Assembly (NCBI RefSeq): GCF_009687905.1 | Contig: NZ_BLBG01000003.1 | Coordinates: forward strand, 1 to 64,000 | Direction of reading: 5' to 3' | DNA from: Lacticaseibacillus zhaodongensis | GTDB taxonomy: Bacteria > Bacillota > Bacilli > Lactobacillales > Lactobacillaceae | Length of the DNA: 64,000 bases | Shown: positions 26,690 to 36,521 of the stretch, piece after piece | Layout: the number at the start of each line of letters is the position of its first letter | Position numbering within the stretch: the stretch's first letter is position 1 | The notes under the pieces: model-generated | What the model saw: the letters and a program-made list of their open reading frames with translations, nothing else | What the model was told of the DNA's origin: nothing | Databases searched by the model: none | Position numbers and translations under genes: made by a program

Positions 26690-27376
26690 ATGAGCAAGAT
26701 TTTGATTATTGAAGATGAGAAGAACTTGGCACGTTTTGTCGAGCTTGAACTTAAGCATGAAGGCGACGAAACGGCTGTTTACGCTAACGGTCGTAAGGGA
26801 CTTGACGCCGCACTCAACGAGGACTGGGACGCAATTTTGCTGGACCTCATGTTGCCAGATTTGAACGGGCTTGAGATTTGCCGGCGCGTGCGGCAGGTTA
26901 AGAACACCCCAATCATCATGATGACCGCGCGGGATTCCGTTATTGACCGGGTTTCTGGTCTTGATCACGGTGCTGATGACTACATTGTTAAGCCATTTGC
27001 TATCGAAGAACTTTTAGCCCGCTTGCGTGCGTTGTTGCGCCGGGTCAAGTCCATGGACGCCAGCAACAAGGCTAAGCAAACGACTATCAAGTACCGGGAC
27101 TTAGTTATCGAGAAGGAAAACCGGATTGTCCGCCGCGGCGACGACATTATTGAGCTGACCAAGCGTGAATACGAACTGCTGCTTACCCTGATGGAAAACA
27201 TCAACGTTGTTTTGGCCCGCGATGTTCTGCTCAGCAAGGTTTGGGGTTACAACTCGGATGTTGAAACCAATGTTGTTGACGTTTACGTCCGTTACATCCG
27301 GAACAAGATCGACCGTCCTGGTGAACAGAGTTACATTCAGACCGTTCGGGGCACGGGCTACGTAATGCGGTCCTAG
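26690..27376 (+). CDS. OmpR-family response regulator (ArlR/CsrR-like)
   Basis: 228 residues. The receiver domain has acidic pocket ED (8-9), phosphoacceptor Asp52 (LLDLMLPDLNG) and Lys102 (IVKPF). The winged-helix DNA-binding domain has LTKREYELLLTLMEN and the terminal VRGTGYVM. Sequence style is closest to ArlR/CsrR, regulators of envelope and virulence or adhesion genes. GAGGAG precedes ATG 26690. The kinase starts 1 nt after the stop. Confidence 0.93.
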   Translation: MSKILIIEDEKNLARFVELELKHEGDETAVYANGRKGLDAALNEDWDAILLDLMLPDLNGLEICRRVRQVKNTPIIMMTARDSVIDRVSGLDHGADDYIVKPFAIEELLARLRALLRRVKSMDASNKAKQTTIKYRDLVIEKENRIVRRGDDIIELTKREYELLLTLMENINVVLARDVLLSKVWGYNSDVETNVVDVYVRYIRNKIDRPGEQSYIQTVRGTGYVMRS

Positions 27377-27377
27377 A

Positions 27378-28964
27378 ATGGACGGCACGCACGAAGACCA
27401 ATCTAGTAGTGCAAAATCACGGCGCTTTATTTCGCTGCGCTGGCGGTGGGCAGCCACCGTTGGCTTCGGCATTTTTCTAACCTTCCTCGTGTTTGCCATC
27501 ATCATCTACGGGGTGATGCGGCAGACTTTGGTGACTCAGGAGAAAAACACCGTTACGGATACCGTGAACGCGGTGCGGGCGCGGCTCACCCCAGTCGCAG
27601 AAAACCTGACCGTGAGTGCGGTCCGGCCACTGCTGGATACTTCAATTAGCCAAGGCGAAGATATGTACCTTCCCAACCAACGGCGTAGTAATATCAGTAT
27701 CTTTTCGGACACGACCATCCAAAAAATGTCCCGTGCAGATTTCAACGTCTCAGTTTATGACCGGTCTGGGAAACTCCTGTTTAATTCGCGGCCAAATCCG
27801 TTGAAATTCCAGCGTTCCGAGCGGTTGGCCGTGAAGAGCGAACGGAACACCAAATTCGATGGCATTGTTGGTCGTGCTGCCGTGATCAGTGATGGTACCG
27901 GGCGCAGGATCGGGTACGTGCAGGTTGCCGATGGAATGACCGCGTTCCACCACACGATGGACACGATTACCGACACAATCTACATGATCAGCATTGCCGC
28001 TCTACTCATTTCGGCGATGGTGGGCTTTTGGCTTGCAAACCGCTTCTTGCGGCCAATCAAGCGGATCACCACAACCATTGATGCGATCAATGGGGAGCCG
28101 GAGAGTGATGCGCGGATCGAGCAGATTGCTAGTAACGATGAGCTCAGCCATTTGATCAGCGAGTTCAACGCCATGTTGGACCGGATGCAGCGCTATATCG
28201 ATCAGCAGACTGATTTTGTCGGGGACGTCTCGCATGAATTGCGGACACCGGTGGCTGTTTTGGAAGGGCACCTGCAGCTTCTTAATCGTTGGGGCAAGGA
28301 TGATCCTGAAGTGCTTGACGAATCCCTAAAGGCTTCGTTGCAAGAAGTCGCCCGGATGAAGAGCTTGATTCAGGAAATGCTTGATTTGACCAGGGCTGAC
28401 CAGGTTGACACGCAGTTTGCAAATGCTGTTACCGACGCCCAGCCCGTGATTGCTCAAGTGGTGGACGACATGCAGATGATTCATCCTGATTTTGCCATCA
28501 CGCTTGAAGATGATTTGAAGGGCAAGAATTGGGTGCAGATTTACCGCAACCACTTGGAACAGGTCATGATCATTCTCGTTGATAATGCCGTGAAGTATTC
28601 CAAGCAGCGCAAAGAGGTTCACGTTTCGGTGGCGACGAGCCACAACGAGCTCGATATTGCCGTGCAGGACTTCGGTGAGGGTATCAGCCCCGAGAACGTT
28701 GCACGGGTCTTCAATCGCTTCTATCGGGTCGATAAGGCCCGTAGCCGTGAAAAAGGCGGTAATGGCCTTGGCCTTGCCATCGCGAAGCAGCTCATTGATG
28801 GCTACGGCGGGTCGCTAAGCTTGGACTCCGTCGTCGGTTCCGGTTCGGTCTTCCGAATCGCTCTACCGCTGCTCACGGATGCGCAGGCACAGGCCTTCCG
28901 TGACGCAGCCGCCCAAGACGGCGATGGTGCCACTAGCGACAGTCTTTCGGGTTCCCAATTATAA
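27378..28964 (+). CDS. Sensor histidine kinase (ArlS-like)
   Basis: 528 residues: TM1 (about 25-50), extracellular sensor (about 50-185), TM2 (about 195-217), HAMP, then HisKA with His286 in DVSHELRTPVAVLEGH and HATPase with DNAVKYS, DFGEGIS and GGNGLGLAI. It should phosphorylate the regulator just upstream. The signal sensed is unknown. Adjacent genes give no clue. Confidence 0.93.
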   Translation: MDGTHEDQSSSAKSRRFISLRWRWAATVGFGIFLTFLVFAIIIYGVMRQTLVTQEKNTVTDTVNAVRARLTPVAENLTVSAVRPLLDTSISQGEDMYLPNQRRSNISIFSDTTIQKMSRADFNVSVYDRSGKLLFNSRPNPLKFQRSERLAVKSERNTKFDGIVGRAAVISDGTGRRIGYVQVADGMTAFHHTMDTITDTIYMISIAALLISAMVGFWLANRFLRPIKRITTTIDAINGEPESDARIEQIASNDELSHLISEFNAMLDRMQRYIDQQTDFVGDVSHELRTPVAVLEGHLQLLNRWGKDDPEVLDESLKASLQEVARMKSLIQEMLDLTRADQVDTQFANAVTDAQPVIAQVVDDMQMIHPDFAITLEDDLKGKNWVQIYRNHLEQVMIILVDNAVKYSKQRKEVHVSVATSHNELDIAVQDFGEGISPENVARVFNRFYRVDKARSREKGGNGLGLAIAKQLIDGYGGSLSLDSVVGSGSVFRIALPLLTDAQAQAFRDAAAQDGDGATSDSLSGSQL

Positions 28965-29051
28965 TTATGTAAATGCAAGACGGCGTGGGTTGGACTTCAT
29001 TCTGATGCGCGCCGCCTTTTGTATCGGCTTGGTTAATTTAGGGCAAAAAAT

Positions 29052-29087
29052 AAGCAGTTCCCACATCAATCTGGGAGCTGCTTTTTG
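29052..29087. terminator. Bidirectional terminator between kinase and yidC
   Basis: AAGCAG(T)TCCCA / TGGGA(G)CTGCTT stem with T-run. Confidence 0.85.
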
Positions 29088-29105
29088 AATCGGCTTTATG
29101 CCAAG

Positions 29106-30140
29106 TTATTCGTGCTTTTGCTTGCCCGCGTTGCGTGCCCGTAGATCTTCTGCTGTGGGCGTTGGGTCTGTTTTATCTGCTGCGGAATCAGAACTATTGC
29201 CTGGTGCGGCAACGCCCATCGCCTGCATTTTGTCAAAGTTACTTGCTTGGGGTGCGCGGTCAGTAATTGCGCCGTCTTCATCGAACATGTCTGGTGTGAC
29301 CAGAACAACTGGTGGTTTGGTGGCGTATTCCTTGTCCAGACGCTTGCGGATTTCAGGAACAATCATGTAGGTGATGATTGCTTGTTGAATCACCATGACA
29401 AAACCGGTACCGAAGAAGTAAAGACCCAGACCGGCTGAGGAAATCATACTAATCCAGAAAGTGATCAGCGGGCTCATAATCATCATGTTGCGCATGGTCT
29501 TCTGCTGTTCAGGGGGCACAGACTGTAAGCTCATCCAGCCTTGCACCACATAGAGCAAGGTCGCGGTGATGGTGATGAACATACTTGGTTTGCCGAGCGG
29601 AATGCCGAAGAAGGTACTTTCGGAGATCACCTTCGAGTAGGCAACGGCTTGGTACAATCCGGTGATGAATGGCAGCTGAATGATCAGGGCTAGGCAGCCC
29701 ATTTTCGGCATCATACTGCTGCCGTTCTTCTTGTAGACATCCTGCATCAACCCGTTGATCTGCATTGTAGTTTCCTGATCAGAGGTGACTTTAGCGGCCT
29801 TTTGTAGCAAGTCGAGTTGCGGCTTAAGGACCTTGGCTTTTTCCTGTTGCTCCGTTGAGTTGCGCTGTTGCTTGAGCATGCTTGGCATCAAGACGAGGCG
29901 AATGATCAGCGTGAAGATCAAGATGGCGAAACCATAACCGTTACCACTGATGCCACCTAAGTGTTGTGCGGACCAGTTAAGCATGTGGGCCATGGGCAGA
30001 GAAACATACTTGTAGAGGCTCCCGTAGAGAAAGCCTGTCGGTGGTTGGCGGACGCCGGTGCTGACGTGCCTGCTGCAGGCAGACAGGAAGATCAAAATGC
30101 TTCCTAACGCACCCGCAGTGAGGATTTTTTTATTTTTCAT
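29106..30140 (-). CDS. yidC: Membrane protein insertase YidC/OxaA (lipoprotein form)
   Basis: 344 residues. A lipoprotein signal with lipobox LSAC (Cys22), five hydrophobic segments and the YidC core (GNGYGFAILIFTLIIRLVLMP, including the conserved Arg in the groove). It inserts proteins into the membrane with or without SecYEG. The tail is charged. Bacillota usually have two copies; the one here is next to acylphosphatase rather than rnpA/rpmH, so it is probably the second (YidC2-type) copy. Confidence 0.93.
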   Translation of the reverse strand: MKNKKILTAGALGSILIFLSACSRHVSTGVRQPPTGFLYGSLYKYVSLPMAHMLNWSAQHLGGISGNGYGFAILIFTLIIRLVLMPSMLKQQRNSTEQQEKAKVLKPQLDLLQKAAKVTSDQETTMQINGLMQDVYKKNGSSMMPKMGCLALIIQLPFITGLYQAVAYSKVISESTFFGIPLGKPSMFITITATLLYVVQGWMSLQSVPPEQQKTMRNMMIMSPLITFWISMISSAGLGLYFFGTGFVMVIQQAIITYMIVPEIRKRLDKEYATKPPVVLVTPDMFDEDGAITDRAPQASNFDKMQAMGVAAPGNSSDSAADKTDPTPTAEDLRARNAGKQKHE

Positions 30141-30200
30141 TTACACATTAATTCCCTTCGTGATAATCGCTTCCCACTATACTTGATGCCCTGCAGGCTT

Positions 30201-30482
30201 TCAAGCGATAACGTCGAAACTGTCATATGAAGGAAGCGGCTGGATTGGCGTTTCCTCGTAACTAGAAACGCGGCCATAAGGGGTCGGGCTGTCCTTGATT
30301 GCTTTTTTGAACTTGGCCATGACCGTTGGTGTTGCTAACGCGTGGATGACCACTGAGCCGTCCGCTTGGTTGGCAACATTCCCGCGCACCCCTAATTCGT
30401 CCGCGACCATTTTGGTGCTCCAACGGAAGCCAACGCCCTGAACGAGACCGCTGACGCGCATTGTGTAAGCTACTGAATCCAT
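30201..30482 (-). CDS. Acylphosphatase
   Basis: 93 residues, family length. SGLVQGVGFRW contains catalytic Arg20 and RGNVANQADGSV contains Asn38, both required for acyl phosphate hydrolysis. A TACCTCC complement (AGGAGGTAATTACAAA side) supports ATG 30482. It lies upstream of yidC on the same strand, 60 bp away. Small cytosolic enzyme. Confidence 0.93.
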   Translation of the reverse strand: MDSVAYTMRVSGLVQGVGFRWSTKMVADELGVRGNVANQADGSVVIHALATPTVMAKFKKAIKDSPTPYGRVSSYEETPIQPLPSYDSFDVIA

Positions 30483-30738
30483 TTTGTAATTACCTCCGCT
30501 TCAATATAGGTGTATCCGGATACTACAGACGCACTGTTTATTATTTACAGTTTAGCACAGACATCGCTAGCAGCACGGACTTACATGGACGGATTTAATT
30601 ACACGAAATGTTGTTATCCATGTTATAGTTGTGATAGCTATGACTAGCCGCCGTGTGCGTTGCACCTGTTTGCACACTGGTGGTACAAAAGTGTCGTGAG
30701 TGCCGCTACGAGCGATCACTCAATCGGAGGATTTAAAC

Positions 30739-31497
30739 ATGGAAATTATCGCGTCACCAAAGAATGATCACATTAAGTTAGCCAAGAAGTTGACCGTTAA
30801 GAAGTACCAGAAGGATTACGACCGCTACCTGCTTGAAGGGCCGCACCAGGTTCACGATGCAATTGCTAGTGGCGCTGAACCCGACCGGATTTACGCTACG
30901 AGCAAATACATGCAGGACCGGGAGTTACGGACATACTACAACCGCATGTTTGAAATCAGCTCTGATGTCGCACAAGCCCTCAGTTCAGCCAAAACTTCTC
31001 AGGGTGTTTTTGCGGTCATGAAGATGCCCCACAATCAGTTGCCAAAGCCACTGAGCGGCAGCTTTTTGATGCTGGACGCCATTCAGGACCCCGGTAATGT
31101 CGGGACCCTGGTCCGGACTGCTGACGCTGCGGGTGTTAAGAACGTGATTTTGGGTAAGCAGACTGCCGACGAATTTTCACCAAAAGTTCTGCGCGCGATG
31201 CAGGGTAGTCAGTTCCACGTGAATGTTGTTAGTGCGGACTTGATTAAGCTCACCACCGCATTGCAGCGTAGTGGGGTGCCTGTCTATGGGACTGAACTGA
31301 ACGATGAAGCTAAACCTTACGCATCGATGGCCAAGACTGAAAACTTTGGCTTGATCATGGGTAACGAAGGTAACGGGATGCGGCCCGAACTGCTCGCCCG
31401 GACGGACGCGAACATTTACATCCCAATGCGCGGCCGTGCGGAATCACTGAACGTCGGCGTTGCGGCCGGGGTTGTCCTCTTCCACTTGCTTTCCTAG
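30739..31497 (+). CDS. TrmH/SpoU family RNA 2'-O-methyltransferase
   Basis: 252 residues from ATG 30739 (CGGAGG upstream). The SPOUT motifs are LDAIQDPGNVGTLVRTADAAG (motif 1), MGNEGNGM (motif 2) and IPMRGRAESLNVGVAAGVV (motif 3). An N-terminal L30e-like substrate-binding segment precedes them. It methylates a ribose in rRNA or tRNA; the exact position is not readable. The 250-bp gap upstream has a GTGTGC...GCACAC dyad near 30654. Confidence 0.9.
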   Translation: MEIIASPKNDHIKLAKKLTVKKYQKDYDRYLLEGPHQVHDAIASGAEPDRIYATSKYMQDRELRTYYNRMFEISSDVAQALSSAKTSQGVFAVMKMPHNQLPKPLSGSFLMLDAIQDPGNVGTLVRTADAAGVKNVILGKQTADEFSPKVLRAMQGSQFHVNVVSADLIKLTTALQRSGVPVYGTELNDEAKPYASMAKTENFGLIMGNEGNGMRPELLARTDANIYIPMRGRAESLNVGVAAGVVLFHLLS

Positions 31498-31602
31498 GAT
31501 TTCTTTGCGGATATTACGTTTCTCTTACTTTTAGCAAGAATAATCTGCAGATATGCACCCACCTGCTATAATGTGGCTAAACAAGTTAAAGGATGGTCAG
31601 CA

Positions 31603-32109
31603 ATGGAGAAATATCGGCGTTGGCAGCATGATCAAGAATATTTGGCACTGGTTAGTGACTTACTCGCTAAGCCTGAAGTTCAGCGGCTTGCAGATTTTAC
31701 GCAGCACCACCACAGCACCCGTTTGGAACACTCGATTCGGGTGTCCTACACCAGTTACATGATCGGTAAGCAGCTGCACTTAGACGTACGCGCGATTGCG
31801 CGGGCCGGCTTGCTACACGACCTGTTTTACTATGACTGGCGGACGACCAAGTTTGACCTTGGAACGCACGCATATGTGCACCCACGCATTGCGCTGCACA
31901 ACGCTGAACATTTGACTAAACTCAGTCCCGTTGAGCGGGACATCATTATTAAGCACATGTGGGGTGCGACGCTGGCATTGCCGAAGTACCCTGAGAGTTA
32001 CGTGGTTTCACTGGTTGACGATTACGCCGCAACCGCTGAGTTCATGCACCCGTGGCGGATGCGGATGCTCGCTAAGCTTGGCGCCGCAACCGTTGTGAAT
32101 GGTAAATAG
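31603..32109 (+). CDS. HD-domain phosphohydrolase
   Basis: 168 residues from ATG 31603 (AAAGGATGG upstream). HD site: RLEHSIRVSYTSY, AGLLHDLFYYDW, HPRIALHNAEH and LVDDYAA. Similar proteins are called HD family hydrolases and have unknown substrates. The TATAAT at 31567 suggests its own promoter; a terminator follows. Confidence 0.85.
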   Translation: MEKYRRWQHDQEYLALVSDLLAKPEVQRLADFTQHHHSTRLEHSIRVSYTSYMIGKQLHLDVRAIARAGLLHDLFYYDWRTTKFDLGTHAYVHPRIALHNAEHLTKLSPVERDIIIKHMWGATLALPKYPESYVVSLVDDYAATAEFMHPWRMRMLAKLGAATVVNGK

Positions 32110-32134
32110 CTTGAACACAAATTAAGTAATGACG

Positions 32135-32167
32135 GAACACCAGCGAAGTGCTGGCGTTCTTTTTTTT
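32135..32167 (+). terminator. Terminator of the HD-domain gene
   Basis: GAAC(A)CCAGC / GCTGG(C)GTTC stem, loop GAAGT, then seven T. Confidence 0.9.
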
Positions 32168-32278
32168 CGCCTGTGAATTAATATGTGCGGTGAGTGCAAG
32201 TTTTGTTGCATTCGCGTGATTTAGCGGTATACTTGATTCAAGGTTACTATCAATTCGTAAGCGAATGAGGGGAATAAA

Positions 32279-32635
32279 ATGCAAGTTGCCACAAAGCCAT
32301 GCACTAAAAACAGTGCAACAGAAATCTGTCCACATTTTCAGAAGACGTTCATGATTCTGGGAAAGAAGTGGAACGGTCTAATCCTTGAAGTACTCATGGA
32401 TGGACCGCAACGGTTCAAGAACATTGCCAGTGCCGTTACCAAGTGCTCAGACCGGGTGCTCGTTGAACGGCTCAAGGAGCTTGAGAGCGATGGCTTGGTT
32501 GATCGGGTCACGCACCCAGATTCAGCACTAATTGAATACCGGCTGACACCTAAGGGTGAGGGCCTTTCCGATGTGCTTGCCAGTGCCCACGCTTGGGGCG
32601 ATGTTTGGCTGACTGACGAAGAATGTGTTGACTAG
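32279..32635 (+). CDS. HxlR family transcriptional regulator
   Basis: 118 residues with a winged helix: CPHFQKTFMILGKKWNGLILEVLMDGPQRF, ITRL-type recognition helix region SDRVLVERLKELESDGLVDR, then YRLTPKG. HxlR proteins often sense aldehydes, quinones or redox state; Cys in the N-terminus (positions 8 and 17) and at the C-terminus may matter. AGGGGAATAAA precedes ATG 32279. No divergent target gene is evident. Confidence 0.9.
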   Translation: MQVATKPCTKNSATEICPHFQKTFMILGKKWNGLILEVLMDGPQRFKNIASAVTKCSDRVLVERLKELESDGLVDRVTHPDSALIEYRLTPKGEGLSDVLASAHAWGDVWLTDEECVD

Positions 32636-32642
32636 CAGCATT

Positions 32643-32671
32643 TTGGCGTCTAGACTGAAGCATAGTTAAAT
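32643..32671 (+). promoter_or_regulatory. Promoter of the pheST T-box transcript
   Basis: -35 TTGGCG (32643-32648), 17-bp spacer, -10 TTAAAT (32666-32671). Confidence 0.55.
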
Positions 32672-32677
32672 CGTAAA

Positions 32678-32935
32678 GGCGTTGAAGAAAACGCAGGCGT
32701 GAATTGCTGTCAGGAAGAAAGCTCACCGACTGAAAGGCTTTTGAGCGGAGCGCGCCCGTATTCATTTTCTGAGCTGACTTATTAGTGCGGAGGCTGCTAC
32801 AAGGCAGTGGTCGCGCGGTATGTTCCGGTCGCGACCGTTATCGCCTTAATTAAGAGCGCACATTGTGTGAACAAGGGTGGTACCGCGGCTAGTTCGTCCC
32901 TGATCGTCGAAAGACGGTTGGGGGCTTTTTTTATG
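32678..32935 (+). promoter_or_regulatory. T-box riboswitch before pheST
   Basis: The T-box core AGGGTGGTACCGCGG (32874-32888) is exact, followed by a terminator (GTCCC...CGTC GAAA GACG...GGGGGC and seven T, 32896-32932). About 200 nt of structured leader precede it. Uncharged tRNA-Phe should pair with a UUC specifier and the TGGTA bulge to stabilise the antiterminator. The exact specifier codon was not fixed. Confidence 0.92.
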
Positions 32936-32981
32936 CGTTCAGCCGTCGCTACACACTTTAGATACAGAAAGGATTATTGCC

Positions 32982-34028
32982 ATGGACTTGCAAGATAAGC
33001 TTCAGGCACTGCTCAAAGAGAACCAGAAGAAAATTGAGGAAACCAAGGAGCTCGATGACTTGGACAAGATCCGGGTCAACCTGCTGGGCAAGAAGGGCCC
33101 CATCACCCAAGTATTGCGGGGGATGCGGGACCTGGACGCAACGGAGCGGCCAAAGGTTGGTGCTTTTGCGAACAGCATTCGCGATGAGCTGAACGCCGCA
33201 CTTGATGAACAGCGGGAAACACTGCGCCGCGAGCGGGTTGCCCGCAAGCTTGCTAAGGAAACGGTTGACGTGACGATGCCCGGCACGCCGGTCCGCTTGG
33301 GGACGCCGCACATCCTGCAGCAGATTATCGATGACTTGTCCGATTTTTTCCTCGGCATGGGTTACCAAATTGTGGACAGTTACGAAGTTGAACAGGACCA
33401 CTACAATTTTGAAATGCTCAACATTCCTGCTGACCACCCCGCTCGGGACATGCAGGATACCTTCTACCTGAACAAAGAACTGCTGATGCGGACCCAGACC
33501 TCCGCGGCGCAGTCCCGGACGCTGGAGAAGCACGACTTTAGCAAGGGTCCGCTCAAGATGATCAGCCCCGGCCGCGTTTACCGGCGCGATACCGATGACG
33601 CAACCCACAGTCACCAGTTCCACCAGATGGAGGGGCTCGTGATCGACAAGAATATCACGATGGCCGACTTGAAGGGCACGTTGCTCGCAATGGCCCAGCA
33701 CGTCTTCGGTGCCGACCGTGAGATTCGTTTGCGCCCATCATACTTCCCATTCACGGAACCTAGTGTGGAAGTCGATGTGTCTTGCTTCCGTTGTGGCGGT
33801 AAGGGCTGCAGCGTCTGCAAGTACAGCGGCTGGATCGAAGTTCTGGGTGCCGGCATGGTCCACCCGAACGTCCTGACCTACGCGGGTGTTGACGCAGATG
33901 TCTATGGCGGCTTTGCGTTCGGCCTCGGCCCGGACCGATTCGCCATGCTGAAGTATGGTGTTGACGACATCCGGAGTTTCTACACCGACGATGTTCGTTT
34001 CCTTGAACAGTTCCACAAGGAGGGCTAA
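32982..34028 (+). CDS. pheS: Phenylalanyl-tRNA synthetase alpha subunit
   Basis: 348 residues: N-terminal coiled coil (about 1-90), then the class II catalytic core with motif 2 [18 protein letters not shown] and motif 3 [16 protein letters not shown]. It charges tRNA-Phe as alpha2beta2 with PheT. GAAAGGA precedes ATG 32982. pheT starts 6 nt after the stop. Confidence 0.97.
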   Translation: MDLQDKLQALLKENQKKIEETKELDDLDKIRVNLLGKKGPITQVLRGMRDLDATERPKVGAFANSIRDELNAALDEQRETLRRERVARKLAKETVDVTMPGTPVRLGTPHILQQIIDDLSDFFLGMGYQIVDSYEVEQDHYNFEMLNIPADHPARDMQDTFYLNKELLMRTQTSAAQSRTLEKHDFSKGPLKMISPGRVYRRDTDDATHSHQFHQMEGLVIDKNITMADLKGTLLAMAQHVFGADREIRLRPSYFPFTEPSVEVDVSCFRCGGKGCSVCKYSGWIEVLGAGMVHPNVLTYAGVDADVYGGFAFGLGPDRFAMLKYGVDDIRSFYTDDVRFLEQFHKEG

Positions 34029-34034
34029 TTAACA

Positions 34035-36458
34035 ATGGATGTATCGTATGAATGGTTAAAAGAGCTAGTTGACGTTCCGGTGACCCCGGAAGAGCTGGCT
34101 GATAAAGTTTCCCGGACAGGAATCGAAGTACCAAGCGTGACCTACCGTGGCGCTGGCATGAAGAAGCTTGTGATCGGGCACATTGAAAGTGAAGTTATGC
34201 ACCCGAACTCTGACCACCTGCACATTTGTCAGGTTGACGTCGGTGAAGATGAGCTCCGCCAGATTATCTGTGGTGCGCCGAACGTGGCTGCTGGCCAGAC
34301 GGTTGTGGCCGCACTACCTGGTGCCCGGATTGCCAACAATGTCAAGATCAAGCGCGGCAAAATCCGCGGTGAGGTCAGTGACGGCATGCTCTGCGCCCTG
34401 CAGGAAATTGGGTTCAGCGACAGCGTGGCGCCCCACAAGTACAGTGACGGCATCTACGTCTTTGATGAAGCTATCAAGCCAGGGACTGATGCTATGGACG
34501 TGCTCGGCATGAACGATGCCGTCCTCGATTTTGACATCACCCCGAACCGGGCGGACATCTTAGGCATGCGCGGTACGGCTTGGGAAGTCGGTGCCACTTA
34601 TGGCAACAAGCCGCACTTCGAAGAAAAACATCTGGTTGAAGGCAGTCAGAAGACTGCCGACATGCTGAAGGTCAGTGTCACTGACCCTAAGGATGCGCCA
34701 AGCTACAATTTGCGCGTGGTCACGGGCGTCAAGATTCAGGACAGCCCACTCTGGATGCAAAAGCGCCTCTGGAATGCTGGCGTCCGGCCAATCAACAACA
34801 TTGTTGATATCACCAACTACATCATGCTCTACTTCGGACAGCCGCTGCACGCCTTTGATTACGACAAGCTCGATAACAAAGAAATCCTTGTGCGTCGGGC
34901 GACCGATGGCGAAAAGCTCACCACGCTTGATGGTAACGACCACGAGCTGGTCAGTGACGACATCGTTATTACTGACGGCGACAAGCCGGTTGCTCTCGCC
35001 GGGGTCATGGGCGGTTTGAACTCCGAAATCACTAAGGACACCACCACGGTTGTTTTCGAAGCTGCGACCTTTAACCACATCAACATCCGTAAGACCGCCC
35101 AGCGTTACAATCTGCGCAGCCAGGCGTCAATTCGCTTCGAGCGCGGGATCGACTTGGCCAGCATCGTTCCTGCATTGAACGAAGCCGCGCGCCTTGCCGG
35201 TGAACTAGGTGGCGGGACCGCTACGGCGGGAGTGATCACAGGCAGTTCGGTCAGTGCCGATCCAGTGGTGATCGATATCTCTTTGAACCGAATTAACAAA
35301 ATCTTAGGAACCCAGATTTCAGCGGTTGCAGTCAGCAAAATTTTTGATCAGCTGGGCTTCGGGGTGCAGGAACAGGCAAGTGCAGACGATGTGATTTTCA
35401 CCGTCTCCGTTCCGGCCCGGCGCTGGGATATCAGCATTGTTCCTGACCTGATCGAAGAAGTTGCGCGAATCTACGGCTATGATCAGCTGCCAAGTACCTT
35501 GCCAACCACCAGTCAGACCGTTGGTACTTTGACTACGGTTCAGGAACGCGTCCGGCGCAGTCGCAAGCTCCTTGAAGCGATGGGGATGGATCAGGCGATT
35601 ACCTATGCTTTGCGGCGTGAAGGGGACAACAAACACTTCATCCTCGAACCAGGCGAAACCACTAAGTTGGCATGGCCGATGACGGTCGACCACCAGGAAT
35701 TGCGGCAGAACATGCTCAGCGGGTTGCTCGATGCCGTTAAATATAACGTCGCCCACGGGACCGCGGATATCGCACTCTACGAACAAGGCCGGACCTTCAT
35801 TCGGCATGCGGGGCACGACCGACCAGCCGAGCACGAATACCTTGCCGGCGTGTTCAGTGGGTCAATGCAGCAAGACTCATGGAATCAAAAGGCAAAGCCA
35901 GTCGACTTCTTCACAGTCAAAGGCATTGTTAGTGCCTTGCTTGATGATTTTGACATTGCTGGGAACATTGAATTTGCGGCAACTGACCTTGACTCCGCTT
36001 TGCACCCTGGGCAGGGCGCATCGATCTACTTGGACGGCGAACGCATTGGTCTGCTTGGTCGGCTGCACCCCGAGTTTGAACACGAAGAGGGCTTGCCTGC
36101 AACCTTCGTTTTCGAACTGAACTTGGAACCACTGTTTGTTGCCGACCGGAACGTCAAAATCGCTGTGCCTGCGCCTAAGTTCCCTGGCGTCACCCGCGAC
36201 GTTGCGCTGTTAATCGCAGACAACGTTACCGACCAACAAGTACTCGATGTGATTAAGGCCAATGGTGGCAAGTACTTGCAGTCCGCCCGCCTGTTTGATG
36301 TCTACGCTGGACCGAAGCTGCCTGCTGGCACTAAGAGTTTGGCCTACACCTTGACCTACCTGAACCCAGAAGCCACCCTGACGGACGAAACGGTTTCCGC
36401 TTCATTTGCCAAGGTTACGGCTGCCTTGGAATCTGAACTTAAGGCACATATCCGTTAG
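34035..36458 (+). CDS. pheT: Phenylalanyl-tRNA synthetase beta subunit
   Basis: 807 residues: N-terminal tRNA-binding (EMAP-like) domain about 40-155, B3/B4 editing domain, B5 domain, catalytic-like core and C-terminal anticodon-binding FDX-ACB domain (PAPKFPGVTRDVALLIADNVT and beyond). The editing domain removes mischarged Tyr. Family length. Operon with pheS under the T-box. Confidence 0.97.
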   Translation: MDVSYEWLKELVDVPVTPEELADKVSRTGIEVPSVTYRGAGMKKLVIGHIESEVMHPNSDHLHICQVDVGEDELRQIICGAPNVAAGQTVVAALPGARIANNVKIKRGKIRGEVSDGMLCALQEIGFSDSVAPHKYSDGIYVFDEAIKPGTDAMDVLGMNDAVLDFDITPNRADILGMRGTAWEVGATYGNKPHFEEKHLVEGSQKTADMLKVSVTDPKDAPSYNLRVVTGVKIQDSPLWMQKRLWNAGVRPINNIVDITNYIMLYFGQPLHAFDYDKLDNKEILVRRATDGEKLTTLDGNDHELVSDDIVITDGDKPVALAGVMGGLNSEITKDTTTVVFEAATFNHINIRKTAQRYNLRSQASIRFERGIDLASIVPALNEAARLAGELGGGTATAGVITGSSVSADPVVIDISLNRINKILGTQISAVAVSKIFDQLGFGVQEQASADDVIFTVSVPARRWDISIVPDLIEEVARIYGYDQLPSTLPTTSQTVGTLTTVQERVRRSRKLLEAMGMDQAITYALRREGDNKHFILEPGETTKLAWPMTVDHQELRQNMLSGLLDAVKYNVAHGTADIALYEQGRTFIRHAGHDRPAEHEYLAGVFSGSMQQDSWNQKAKPVDFFTVKGIVSALLDDFDIAGNIEFAATDLDSALHPGQGASIYLDGERIGLLGRLHPEFEHEEGLPATFVFELNLEPLFVADRNVKIAVPAPKFPGVTRDVALLIADNVTDQQVLDVIKANGGKYLQSARLFDVYAGPKLPAGTKSLAYTLTYLNPEATLTDETVSASFAKVTAALESELKAHIR

Positions 36459-36521
36459 GGGTATCGCATTTTGGCTGTGTTTTAGCTATAATGTTAGGGA
36501 TAATGCTATGGAGGTCTAACG

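Noticed and set aside
32958-33701. 247-residue minus-strand frame opposite pheS
   Set aside because: Antisense shadow of a strongly conserved synthetase gene.
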